Assembly: GCF_004358095.2 (NCBI RefSeq)
Contig: NZ_SMZJ02000002.1
Location: forward strand, 248,001-312,000
Origin: Seonamhaeicola sediminis
Lineage (GTDB): Bacteria > Bacteroidota > Bacteroidia > Flavobacteriales > Flavobacteriaceae
DNA length: 64,000 bases
Reading direction: 5' to 3'
Shown piece by piece: positions 54,531-63,003 of this stretch (positions are counted from its first letter, which is position 1; every line of letters starts with the position of its first letter). The notes below the pieces were generated by a model. The model searched no databases, was not told the origin of the DNA, and was given only the letters and a program-made list of their open reading frames with translations. A program made the translations under genes and the position numbers.

Positions 54531-54561
54531 TTGAGCAATTCTATTAAAAAAATTACCTTTG
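54531..54561 (+). promoter_or_regulatory. trpS promoter
   Basis: TTG at 54531-54533, 20 bases, then TACCTTTG at 54554-54561, a good fit to TTG-N17-23-TAnnTTTG. It lies 20 bases before the trpS ATG. Confidence 0.7.
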
Positions 54562-54581
54562 TCGCTTCATAAAATTATATT

Positions 54582-55550
54582 ATGGCAAGAATACTAACGG
54601 GTATACAAAGTACAGGCACCCCCCACTTAGGAAACATTTTAGGCGCTATCATTCCAGCAATAAAAATGGCTAAAAAACCTGAGAACGATTCTTATTTGTT
54701 TATTGCTAACTTACACTCCTTAACTCAGATTAAAGATGCTGATACATTAAGAGAAAACACCTATTCTACAGCTGCTACTTGGTTGGCATTTGGTTTAGAT
54801 ATTGAAAAAAGTGTATTTTACAGGCAAAGTGATGTGCCACAAGTTACCGAATTGACTTGGTATTTAAATTGCTTCTTTCCTTATCAAAGATTAACTCTTG
54901 CACATAGTTTCAAAGATAAAGCGGATAGATTAGAGGATGTTAATTCTGGTTTATTTACGTATCCAATGCTTATGGCTGCAGACATTTTAATGTATGATGC
55001 TGAAATTATTCCCGTTGGAAAAGATCAAGAGCAGCATATTGAAATGACTCGTGATGTGGCTTCTCGTTTTCACTCAAAGGTTGGCGAAACCTTTGTGTTG
55101 CCTACAGCCGAGATTCAAAAAGAAACCATGCTTATTCCCGGTACCGATGGTGAGAAGATGAGCAAAAGCAAAGGAAACATAATCAACATATTTTTGCCAG
55201 ATAAAAAGCTGCGTAAACAAATCATGTCTATTAAAACAGACAGTACTCCACTTGATGATCCAAAAGACTGGAAAACTTGCAACTGTTTTGCTATTTACAG
55301 TTTACTAGCTACAGATGAACAAAAAGAAACCATGAAAGCCAATTACGAAAAAGGTGGTTATGGTTATGGGCATGCAAAACAAGCTTTGTTTGAGTTAATT
55401 ACAGAAAGGTTTGCGGTAGAACGCGAAAAATATAATTACTACATGGACAATCTGGCTGAACTTGATAAAGCACTTTTAGTAGGTGCAGAAAAAGCAAAAT
55501 TAGTTGCTAATAATGTTTTAGACAGGGTTAGAAGAAAAATTGGGTATTAA
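54582..55550 (+). CDS. trpS: tryptophanyl-tRNA synthetase
   Basis: Charges tRNA-Trp. The class I signatures are GTPHLGNILG near the N-terminus and KMSKSKGNIINIF near residue 197. Length, 322 residues, is standard for bacterial TrpRS. The stop overlaps the dprA stop by a few bases on the opposite strand. Confidence 0.97.
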   Translation: MARILTGIQSTGTPHLGNILGAIIPAIKMAKKPENDSYLFIANLHSLTQIKDADTLRENTYSTAATWLAFGLDIEKSVFYRQSDVPQVTELTWYLNCFFPYQRLTLAHSFKDKADRLEDVNSGLFTYPMLMAADILMYDAEIIPVGKDQEQHIEMTRDVASRFHSKVGETFVLPTAEIQKETMLIPGTDGEKMSKSKGNIINIFLPDKKLRKQIMSIKTDSTPLDDPKDWKTCNCFAIYSLLATDEQKETMKANYEKGGYGYGHAKQALFELITERFAVEREKYNYYMDNLAELDKALLVGAEKAKLVANNVLDRVRRKIGY

Positions 55551-56650
55551 ACAAGCTCAAACAATTTACCAGGAAGTGGTCTGATAACTCCTTTTAGCTC
55601 CATATTTAAAAGAATACTAGAAACTTTAAAAATGGGTATATTACAGGTAATGGCAATAGTATCTAATTGCTGTTTGTTGTTTTCTAGTAAATAATTATAT
55701 ATCTGTTTTTCTTGGGTATTTAGCTCAACAAACAATTGCTTTTGAACTGCTGGTTTATTTGCATTTTCTAATTCCCAATTTAAAATATAGGGTATATCTA
55801 ATGGGTTAGAAAGCATCATGGCTTTTTGGTGTTTAATTAAATTATTACAACCTATACTTAACAAATCTGTTACCCTACCGGGAACTGCAAAAACATCTCT
55901 ATTGTAAGAATTGGCAATGTCAGCAGTTACCAAACTACCTCCTTTTTCAGCAGACTCAATCACAATGGTGGCTTCACTTAAACCAGCAATAATTCTATTT
56001 CTTTTTAAAAAATTGTTTCTATCAAAAGCATCAGAACTCCAAAAATCAGAGAAAAACCCACCGTTCTTTTCAACATTAACCATATATTTTTTGTGAACCT
56101 TAGGATATATTTGATTCAATCCATGAGCCAAACAACCTATAGTTTGCAAATTGTTTTTCAATGCTTCTTTATGAGCTGTGATATCTGTTCCATAGGCAAA
56201 ACCCGAAACTATTACTGGATTATAAGGTGTGAGTTCCTCTATCAAATTTTTACAAAACGCAATGCCGTTTGTAGTAATTTTTCTTGTTCCTACAATACTT
56301 ATAATTCTTTGATTTTTTAAATTGATATTACCTGTTTGAAACAAAAGAATTGGACCATCTATACAATGTTTTAATCTTTCTGGATAGGTATCACCTGTAA
56401 AATAGGAAACCTTAATTTTATTTTCTCTTATAAAAACAATTTCTTGTTCTGCTGCCTTTAAATGTTCAGCATTGTGAATATCTGATAAAATGGCTTGTCC
56501 AATACCATCAATCTTAGCAAGATTTTGCTTTTTCTCTTTTAAAACAGCTTCAGCAGAACCACAGAAAGAAATGAGTCTTTTAGCTGTAATATCACCAATG
56601 TTTGATACATGCTGTAAAGCCAATGTGTATAGCAAGTCCTTTTCGGTCAT
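55547..56650 (-). CDS. dprA: DNA-processing protein DprA
   Basis: Loads RecA on incoming single-stranded DNA during natural transformation. The N-terminal helix-hairpin-helix-like region is followed by the Rossmann fold with ISIVGTRKITTNG, VSGFAYGTDITAH, and ESAEKGGSLVTADIANSYNR (about residues 215-240). A C-terminal winged helix closes the 367-residue protein. Presence argues for DNA-uptake ability, but no other competence gene is in the window. Confidence 0.93.
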   Translation of the reverse strand: MTEKDLLYTLALQHVSNIGDITAKRLISFCGSAEAVLKEKKQNLAKIDGIGQAILSDIHNAEHLKAAEQEIVFIRENKIKVSYFTGDTYPERLKHCIDGPILLFQTGNINLKNQRIISIVGTRKITTNGIAFCKNLIEELTPYNPVIVSGFAYGTDITAHKEALKNNLQTIGCLAHGLNQIYPKVHKKYMVNVEKNGGFFSDFWSSDAFDRNNFLKRNRIIAGLSEATIVIESAEKGGSLVTADIANSYNRDVFAVPGRVTDLLSIGCNNLIKHQKAMMLSNPLDIPYILNWELENANKPAVQKQLFVELNTQEKQIYNYLLENNKQQLDTIAITCNIPIFKVSSILLNMELKGVIRPLPGKLFELV

Positions 56651-56807
56651 TATTTACTTTTCAAAAAAAAATTAGACCCTACAAGAAACACATTTTTAAC
56701 CAATAATTACCAATAAATTTAACGCAATGCTTTTTTATTACTTGACACATTATTCTTGTTTGTTAATAAATAGTTATCCCCAGATTTTCATTAGAAACTT
56801 ATTTTTT

Positions 56808-56815
56808 TAACTTTG
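56808..56815 (+). promoter_or_regulatory. -7 box directly before the HU-SPOR gene
   Basis: TAACTTTG matches TAnnTTTG and ends only five bases before the ATG at 56821, so the mRNA may be leaderless. Confidence 0.5.
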
Positions 56816-56820
56816 TTTTC

Positions 56821-58164
56821 ATGCAACTTGAAACCTATATTAGCGATTTACTATATCGATACGAATGTGTTACTATTCCTGAGTTTGGAGCCTTTTTAAC
56901 CCAACGTGTATCGGTTTCAATTAATGATTCAACTAATACATTTTATCCTCCTAGTAAGAGTATATCATTTAATGAACAAATTCAAACAAATGATGGTTTA
57001 CTCGCTCACTACATTGCTGATGTTGAAAAAATCCCCTTTGAAGTTGCAAATAAAAAAATAGCAAAGCGTGTAAAAATTTTAAAATCTTATTTAACACAGG
57101 GTGAAACGCTTACTTTTAAGAATATAGGAGACATAAGCTTAAATAATGAAAGTAAAATTTTATTTGAACCTACTTATAATCTTAATTATTTAACTGATTC
57201 TTTTGGGCTATCACGGTTTGTATCACCCCTTGTTAACAGAGAGGTTTATAAACAAGATGTTGAAAATATTGAAAAAGTTGTCCCTATTGCCATTACTACA
57301 AAACAACGTAAAGCCAGACCTTATTTAAGGTATGCCGCTGTTGCTTTAATAGCATTAACATTAGGAGGGTTTGCAGCTTCTAATTACTATATTAATAACA
57401 TTGAAGCGCACAATCAATTAGCTCAAGAAGAAGCTGAACAGAAACTAGATTATCAAATTCAACAAGCCACCTTTAGTTTAAGTACTTTACCTACAGTTAC
57501 TTTAAATGTTAGTAAACAAACAGGTAACTATCATATTGTAGCTGGAGCATTTAGAGTTGAAGAAAATAGTGTTAAAAAAATAAAGCAACTTAAAGCTGAA
57601 GGATTTAAAGCCAGAAAATTAGGTGTTAACAAATACGGTTTACACGAAGTTGTTTATGGTAGCTACGAAGATAGACTAGAAGCTTTGCAAGCTCTAAGAA
57701 CTATTAAAAAGACTCACAATAAAGACGCTTGGTTAAAAGTTAAAAATGTTGCAAATAAAACTATTGGTAAAAACGTTCCTAAAAAAGTTCCTCAAGAAAG
57801 TACATTCCAATTTGAGCAATCTAGCCTACTAACTAACCCTGGTAAAGGGCAATTAATTTCAAAAGACACTTTTTTTAATCAAAGTCCCAACATTACACCT
57901 ATAATCAAAGAAGTAGATAATTTAAAGAGTGGTTTTTACACTGTAATTGGTGTTTTTTCTAATATTTCAGATAGTGAAGAGTTTATCAATAATCTTTCTG
58001 AAACTGGTCATGAAAATCTTGGTTTCTTCTTTGATAAAAAAAGTCAAAACTACCTTATATACAACGAAATTTTTAGTGATCTTGGCACTGCCAAAGCGGC
58101 TCTATCATCAGAAAAGAATACTGTATTTAACGGTAAAATTGCAGTTGTAAAAGTAGAAAACTAA
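56821..58164 (+). CDS. HU-like / SPOR-domain membrane protein
   Basis: The N-terminal 140 residues match the prokaryotic HU-CCDC81-type pair of small domains (ISDLLYRYECVTIPEFGAFL, IKN-like FKNIGDISLN). A transmembrane helix follows (about 168-190). A SPOR domain lies at about 233-313 (GNYHIVAGAFRVEENS) and a second, weaker SPOR-like unit at about 367-431 (SGFYTVIGVFSNISDSEEF). SPOR domains bind denuded septal peptidoglycan. The layout joins a DNA-binding-type fold in the cytosol to a cell-wall-binding unit in the periplasm. Confidence 0.83.
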   Translation: MQLETYISDLLYRYECVTIPEFGAFLTQRVSVSINDSTNTFYPPSKSISFNEQIQTNDGLLAHYIADVEKIPFEVANKKIAKRVKILKSYLTQGETLTFKNIGDISLNNESKILFEPTYNLNYLTDSFGLSRFVSPLVNREVYKQDVENIEKVVPIAITTKQRKARPYLRYAAVALIALTLGGFAASNYYINNIEAHNQLAQEEAEQKLDYQIQQATFSLSTLPTVTLNVSKQTGNYHIVAGAFRVEENSVKKIKQLKAEGFKARKLGVNKYGLHEVVYGSYEDRLEALQALRTIKKTHNKDAWLKVKNVANKTIGKNVPKKVPQESTFQFEQSSLLTNPGKGQLISKDTFFNQSPNITPIIKEVDNLKSGFYTVIGVFSNISDSEEFINNLSETGHENLGFFFDKKSQNYLIYNEIFSDLGTAKAALSSEKNTVFNGKIAVVKVEN

Positions 58165-58212
58165 GGCACTTACATTATAGGTCATTTTCTTTCTTATATC
58201 CTTAAAAGCATA

Positions 58213-58220
58213 TACCTTTG
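58213..58220 (+). promoter_or_regulatory. -7 box of the thioesterase gene
   Basis: TACCTTTG, an exact TAnnTTTG match, 21 bases before the ATG at 58241. Confidence 0.5.
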
Positions 58221-58240
58221 CTTTTGTTAAATCAACAGTA

Positions 58241-58750
58241 ATGGACGCATATACTCCTGAACAATCCAAAACCATACTCACTGATATGGTTTTACCCGGT
58301 GAAACCAATCCGCTTAACAATTTATTTGGCGGCGAACTTTTAGCAAGAATGGATAGAGCCGCAAGTATTGCTGCAAGACGCCATAGCAGGCGTATTGTGG
58401 TTACCGCTTCTGTTAATCATGTAGCGTTTACAAGAGCTGTTCCCTTGGGTAGTGTTGTAACGGTAGAAGCTAAAGTATCTAGAGCTTTTAAAACTTCTAT
58501 GGAAGTATTTATAGATGTTTGGATTGAAGACCGCGAATCTGGCGAAAAAACCAAGGCAAATGAAGCTATTTATACATTTGTAGCAGTTGATGAAACTGGG
58601 CGTCCCATAAGTATCCCCGAAGTTATTCCAGAGACTAGTCTTGAAAAAGAACGGTTTGATGCTGCCTTAAGACGCAAGCAATTAAGTTTATTACTTGCAG
58701 GAAAAATAAAACCAAATGAAGCTACTGAATTAAAAGCTTTGTTTGAGTAA
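58241..58750 (+). CDS. acyl-CoA thioesterase, hotdog fold (YciA-like)
   Basis: Hydrolyses acyl-CoA to fatty acid and CoA. The core NLFGGELLARMDRAASIAAR and VVTASVNHVAF segments fit the cytosolic acyl-CoA hydrolase family, with the conserved Asp in ARMD. Length is 169 residues. It is transcribed alone. Chain-length preference cannot be read from the sequence. Confidence 0.92.
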   Translation: MDAYTPEQSKTILTDMVLPGETNPLNNLFGGELLARMDRAASIAARRHSRRIVVTASVNHVAFTRAVPLGSVVTVEAKVSRAFKTSMEVFIDVWIEDRESGEKTKANEAIYTFVAVDETGRPISIPEVIPETSLEKERFDAALRRKQLSLLLAGKIKPNEATELKALFE

Positions 58751-58945
58751 ACTATTCCCCCTAACTAAGCCGCTTATTGTTAAAGCAGTTGCAGAATCTT
58801 ACACAACCTAATTGTACTTATTTAGACCTTTGTAAAGTGGTTTGGTCATAATTTTTGCGTAGAATCTTATCAGCTTTTTAAATTTACGTATTCTTCGAGA
58901 TTGGACATAGATCATACAGAATTACTACCACTGCCTAAACAGTTA
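58751..58945. other. 195-base intergenic region without a recognised feature
   Basis: No intact ORF, RNA gene or terminator with a T-run is visible between the thioesterase gene and the convergent lipoprotein gene. Scattered short frames on the minus strand may be decayed coding sequence, but I cannot name a family. Confidence 0.3.
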
Positions 58946-59452
58946 TTATTTTGAAAACCATTCATTAAAACAGTTAATTCTGTTTAGGTTATTTACAATT
59001 TCAATTTTATTGGTATTTGTATTTGCGGTCCATACTTTTCTAATATTCCGAATTTTTAAGCTATCGGTTTTTTCAACAATCGCGATAAGATTTTCGTTGT
59101 TATTATCATTTCGTTGGCAATATCCTATTGTGATAACTTCATGTTTATTCAATTTTGGTATCACTAATGTATCCAGAATTCTAAAAATCCTATTTTCATT
59201 TTCTGAGTCAAAATTTATGCTTTTAAAAATTATCAGATTAATTTTTTTGTTTCGTAAATGAAGAATTCCATGTTTTGGTTCAGAATAATTTCCGTAAACA
59301 ACTGTATCACTTATTTTAGAATAATTTGAAAATCTTTCTATTTCCTTAAACTTTTGAAACTCCATCCCTATTATAGAATGATTTTTTTTGTTCGTTTTAT
59401 TTCCGCAACTAAATAGAATTAAAGAAATCAAAACAAACAGTAAATTTTTCAT
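58946..59452 (-). CDS. hypothetical lipoprotein, 168 aa
   Basis: From the ATG at 59452 the protein has a signal sequence ending in the lipobox LFSC at about residue 16. An alternative upstream ATG at 59485 would put eleven polar residues before the signal. The mature part is Asn/Lys/Ile-rich with beta-like segments and a single Cys pair (GYCQRN, NCFNEW). No family is recognised. The A/T richness and lack of neighbours in operon suggest an accessory gene. Confidence 0.65.
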   Translation of the reverse strand: MKNLLFVLISLILFSCGNKTNKKNHSIIGMEFQKFKEIERFSNYSKISDTVVYGNYSEPKHGILHLRNKKINLIIFKSINFDSENENRIFRILDTLVIPKLNKHEVITIGYCQRNDNNNENLIAIVEKTDSLKIRNIRKVWTANTNTNKIEIVNNLNRINCFNEWFSK

Positions 59453-59552
59453 AATGTTTAAATTTATAACCAATGTTTTTATCAAAAACTATTCCTTATA
59501 ATTGTTTAAAGTACTGTAAAAACTTGAAATTGGTTTAGGTTGACACTAATTG

Positions 59553-60782
59553 TCACATTTTGTCAATCCAGTTTGCTGGGTTTTCTTTATTCAACCCCTT
59601 AGAAATTACAAAGGTTAAAACAGTTTCTCCATTTGAAGGATTGGTATAAACCTCGCCAATAACTTGCCTTGTTGTTACTTTATCTCCTTTTTTAACGTAA
59701 ATCTTAGAAAGGTTTTGGTAAATGGTAAGATAATTTCCGTGACGAATCATTACCATAGGATTGGCGTTTTTAATTTTAATAATACTGCTCACTTCTCCAT
59801 TAAACACAGCAAATACTTTAGCACCTTTATTAGTAGATATACCAACACCGCTACTGTTAATAGTTAGAGATCTATCAATTTGAGATGGCTGACTTCCATA
59901 CCTTCTACTTACTCTTCCACGTTCTACAGGCCAAGGTAATCTGCCTTTATTTGCTACAAAATTAGATGCTAAAACTTTTTCAGCAGGTGTTAACGCAAAA
60001 CTTGTTGAAGTTCCAGATTTACCTGCTGCCTTATTAGAACTTGCAATAGCTTCCTTAATAATCTTATCAATTTCTCTATCTATTCGCGCTGCTTCACTTT
60101 GTTTTTGCCTTATTTGTAATGTATATTTTGTTAGATTCTTTCTTATAGATTTCATTAAATCTTCATGTAATCTTCGTTCTGATTCTAATGCTTTTTGTGT
60201 TACTCTATTTTCGGCAATAAGTTTCTTTTTTTCTTCCTGCTGTTTAAATAAATCATTATTCAATTCTTGTAACTCAACCGTCTTAGCTTTTATGATTTCT
60301 CCCTGTTGTCTTTGATGATTTGAATATTGCTTAATGTATTGTAAGCGTTTGTAGGCTTGTTTAAAGTCTTTTGAAGACAATAAAAACATGATTCTACTAT
60401 GCTGGTTTTTACTTTTATAAGACTTAACCACCATGGCTGCATAATCTTCTTTTAACTGTTTTAATTCATCTCGTAAATTGGAAATTTTATTTTGATTCAA
60501 ATTAATTTCCCTATTGATATAATTAGCTTGCTGATTAGTTACCTTAATCAAATTACCTAATACACTAATCTTATAATTGTATTCTTCTATTTGTGAAAGT
60601 TCAGAACGCTCTTTAGATCTATCCTCGGCTCTTAACTGACTTATTTTTTGTATCTCCCTTCGTAACTCTTGTCTCCTAGTTTCTAACTCTTTCCTTTTAT
60701 TACTAGTTTGTGAAAAAGCCAGTGAGTTACATAACAACACTGTTAAGATTATAATTTTATATGAGATGATTCTTTTAATCAT
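59553..60782 (-). CDS. EnvC-like murein hydrolase activator (M23 fold)
   Basis: A signal peptide (ending AFSQ) and a long coiled coil (about residues 25-250, rich in Glu/Gln/Lys/Arg) precede a C-terminal LytM/M23 fold (about 290-409; PWPVERGRVSRRYGSQ, PSNGETVLTFVI). The metal ligands are missing: the first-His region reads LTINSSGVGIST and the HxH region reads LTIYQNLSK. It is therefore probably a non-enzymatic activator of an amidase, like EnvC. It shares one base with the upstream DUF4292 gene. Confidence 0.87.
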   Translation of the reverse strand: MIKRIISYKIIILTVLLCNSLAFSQTSNKRKELETRRQELRREIQKISQLRAEDRSKERSELSQIEEYNYKISVLGNLIKVTNQQANYINREINLNQNKISNLRDELKQLKEDYAAMVVKSYKSKNQHSRIMFLLSSKDFKQAYKRLQYIKQYSNHQRQQGEIIKAKTVELQELNNDLFKQQEEKKKLIAENRVTQKALESERRLHEDLMKSIRKNLTKYTLQIRQKQSEAARIDREIDKIIKEAIASSNKAAGKSGTSTSFALTPAEKVLASNFVANKGRLPWPVERGRVSRRYGSQPSQIDRSLTINSSGVGISTNKGAKVFAVFNGEVSSIIKIKNANPMVMIRHGNYLTIYQNLSKIYVKKGDKVTTRQVIGEVYTNPSNGETVLTFVISKGLNKENPANWIDKM

Positions 60783-61549
60783 TAAAGTTTAATCTCTTTA
60801 AAACCTGATGGAATTTTAAACGGAAATCTTAAATCTTCATTCAAGGAAACATTTTTAAATTCAAGACCAATAATAAGTTCTTCATTAGCTTCAACTGCTA
60901 TTACTTTTACTTTTTCTGGTAAAATTTGTTTGTCCACTTCCTGATGACTTAAATAATCTATTTGCAAATGCCTTAGTTCTTTTGGTTGCGAAATCTGCTG
61001 AGATTTTACCTTAAAAAGGAAAGGATCTAACAAAAAGAAAATTTCGAATAATTCCTGTTGCCTTTTAGGTTGAAGTATATAGGAACCCTCATCCACATAA
61101 ACCTTATAATTATCTTCCTTTAAATCAAAAATAGCATCTCCTATTAATAAATTTTGAACTTTATTAAAATCAAGCTCTGTACCCAGTAATTTGCTTAAAT
61201 ATGTGTAATCTCCTTCAAAATAAGTGTTATCTAGTTTATTATAAAAACTAACTTTTTCTGGTGTTACTAATGCTTTTACAACCGAAAATGTGGCGCTCAT
61301 CCACAAAGCCTCATCCTTTTTTGCTCTAAAACTTACAGAATGGCTTTGGGTATTCTTACCATCATCATAGGTTATTTTAAGCGTTGATTTTAAGGTTTTG
61401 TAATTAGGACTTTTTCTTGCATTTTCCTTTATTAATTGGCGCGAAGACAAGTTATAGTTAGCCTCACCTACTGCAACTGTTTTAGTAGATTTACAATTAA
61501 AAAGTAAGACCGAAAATAAAATGATATAGATTGGGGTTCTAAATGTCAT
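60782..61549 (-). CDS. DUF4292 lipoprotein
   Basis: The signal sequence ends in the lipobox LLFNC (about residue 19). The 255-residue mature protein has a LolA/LolB-like beta pattern (HSVSFRAKKDEALWMSATFS, GDYTYLSKLLG, PSGFKEIKL), which is the DUF4292 profile in Bacteroidota. Start and stop share one base with the TPR and EnvC-like genes, so the three form a tight operon. An outer-membrane lipid or lipoprotein carrier role is plausible but unproven. Confidence 0.8.
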   Translation of the reverse strand: MTFRTPIYIILFSVLLFNCKSTKTVAVGEANYNLSSRQLIKENARKSPNYKTLKSTLKITYDDGKNTQSHSVSFRAKKDEALWMSATFSVVKALVTPEKVSFYNKLDNTYFEGDYTYLSKLLGTELDFNKVQNLLIGDAIFDLKEDNYKVYVDEGSYILQPKRQQELFEIFFLLDPFLFKVKSQQISQPKELRHLQIDYLSHQEVDKQILPEKVKVIAVEANEELIIGLEFKNVSLNEDLRFPFKIPSGFKEIKL

Positions 61550-62907
61550 TAATTAGTGTTTTGTAATTGTTTTGCCTTATCAATAAACGTTTTAGCCTTT
61601 GTGGTATTGCCTAAGAGCGTATATGCTTTACTTAATTGAGTATAAAAATCAGACTCCATTTTAGTGTCATCAATTATATAATCTAAACCAATTTCTAAAA
61701 CCTCTATAGCTTCAGCAGGTTTATTTAATTGGTTATAAGACACCCCATTAATTAAATATAATAAGGGTTGTGATGGGTAATTTTCAAGCGCTTCACTACT
61801 CTTTTTATTAGCCAAATTAAACTTCTTTAAATCTAAATATAGAAGCATGATATTTTTAGATATCCCAAAATTATTAGGTTCTAATTTTAAAGCCGCTTCA
61901 AAATTTTCTAATGCTTTAGCTTTATTGCCTTTGGCCAAATAATATTGTCCCAACTCTGATAAAGTATTACTGTTATTTGTTCCTTCTACTAAAGCAGTAG
62001 CTTCTATTAAATCTGACTCATATTCTGGGTTTTCTCCAACAAAATTCACAAAATCTGTCAACACTTTTAATTTAGCTTCTGGTTTTATTTGGGTACTTTT
62101 AACCACTATTTTCATAGACTCTATAGCCTTTTCAGGTTCATCTTCTAAATAAAACTTATAAAGTGCTAAATGAACTTTTTGAGAGTTTGGATTAATTTTT
62201 AGAAGTTCTTTAGCTGTTTCAAATGCTTTTTCTTCTTGATTGTTTTGGCTGTAACGATAAATAAGAGCTAAATAATTAGATTCCTTTTCTGGGTTGTCAT
62301 CAATTCGTTGCTCTAGGTTTTTAATTTGATCTTTTTTCCTTCCTGTAAGTTCGTAAATCCTATTTCGCTTTATATCTCTAGAGAAAGAAATACCATGAAC
62401 GGCATCTAAATCGTCTAAAATCTTTAAAGCATCATTATACTTTTCCATTCTCATGTAAAGCGATGCTAAATCCTCTTTATAGTCTGGATGATACTCTACT
62501 AATTGTTTAACAACCTTTAAGGCTTTATCATATTCATTTTGCAAAATGTAAAACCCATATAATTCGTCTAAAAACCATTCATTATCAGGATCCTTACTTA
62601 TTGCTTTTTTAAGAGCATCCTCTGCTGCTCCAAAGTTTTTTAATTTGTTATAGCTTTTTCCTAGTTCAAAATATAAAACAGGTACTGATGCGTCTAATTC
62701 AATACATTTTAAAAGTGATTCTACTGCTCTATCATAGTTTTCAATACCCTTTTGTTTCATCGCTTCATAAAAGTGCTCTTGAAATTGGTCTTCAACATTG
62801 CCTAAATCATCATCAGGAGTTTTATTAAAATCTACTTGGGCATAGGCTATCTGGGAAAGACTAAGGATTCCTATTAAAAAAAAGTATATGTAAACTTTCT
62901 TTTTCAT
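61549..62907 (-). CDS. exported tetratricopeptide repeat protein
   Basis: After a signal peptide (start MKKKVYIYFFLIGILS, ending AYAQ) come about ten TPR units (for example KLGKSYNKLKNFGAAEDAL-type, AKGNKAKALENFEAALKLEP and LYLINGVSYNQLNKPAEA). I use the ATG at 62907; the frame also opens at 62922. It is a periplasmic or outer-membrane-associated scaffold. It is the first gene of a unit with DUF4292 and the EnvC-like factor, so a cell-envelope role is likely. Confidence 0.85.
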   Translation of the reverse strand: MKKKVYIYFFLIGILSLSQIAYAQVDFNKTPDDDLGNVEDQFQEHFYEAMKQKGIENYDRAVESLLKCIELDASVPVLYFELGKSYNKLKNFGAAEDALKKAISKDPDNEWFLDELYGFYILQNEYDKALKVVKQLVEYHPDYKEDLASLYMRMEKYNDALKILDDLDAVHGISFSRDIKRNRIYELTGRKKDQIKNLEQRIDDNPEKESNYLALIYRYSQNNQEEKAFETAKELLKINPNSQKVHLALYKFYLEDEPEKAIESMKIVVKSTQIKPEAKLKVLTDFVNFVGENPEYESDLIEATALVEGTNNSNTLSELGQYYLAKGNKAKALENFEAALKLEPNNFGISKNIMLLYLDLKKFNLANKKSSEALENYPSQPLLYLINGVSYNQLNKPAEAIEVLEIGLDYIIDDTKMESDFYTQLSKAYTLLGNTTKAKTFIDKAKQLQNTN

Positions 62908-63003
62908 AATTCTATTTGACATCTATACCTTTCAAAACTTTACATGATTCTGAAACAACGCTTCGAATACGCTCTGTGTAATAGTTTAGAATGACAAAAT
63001 TTT

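Noticed and set aside
58751-58945. Remains of a transposase between the thioesterase and lipoprotein genes
   Set aside because: Short broken frames on the minus strand could not be matched to any family and there are no inverted ends.
59553-60782. Active M23 peptidoglycan endopeptidase
   Set aside because: The zinc ligands expected in the LytM site are missing; activator role is more likely.
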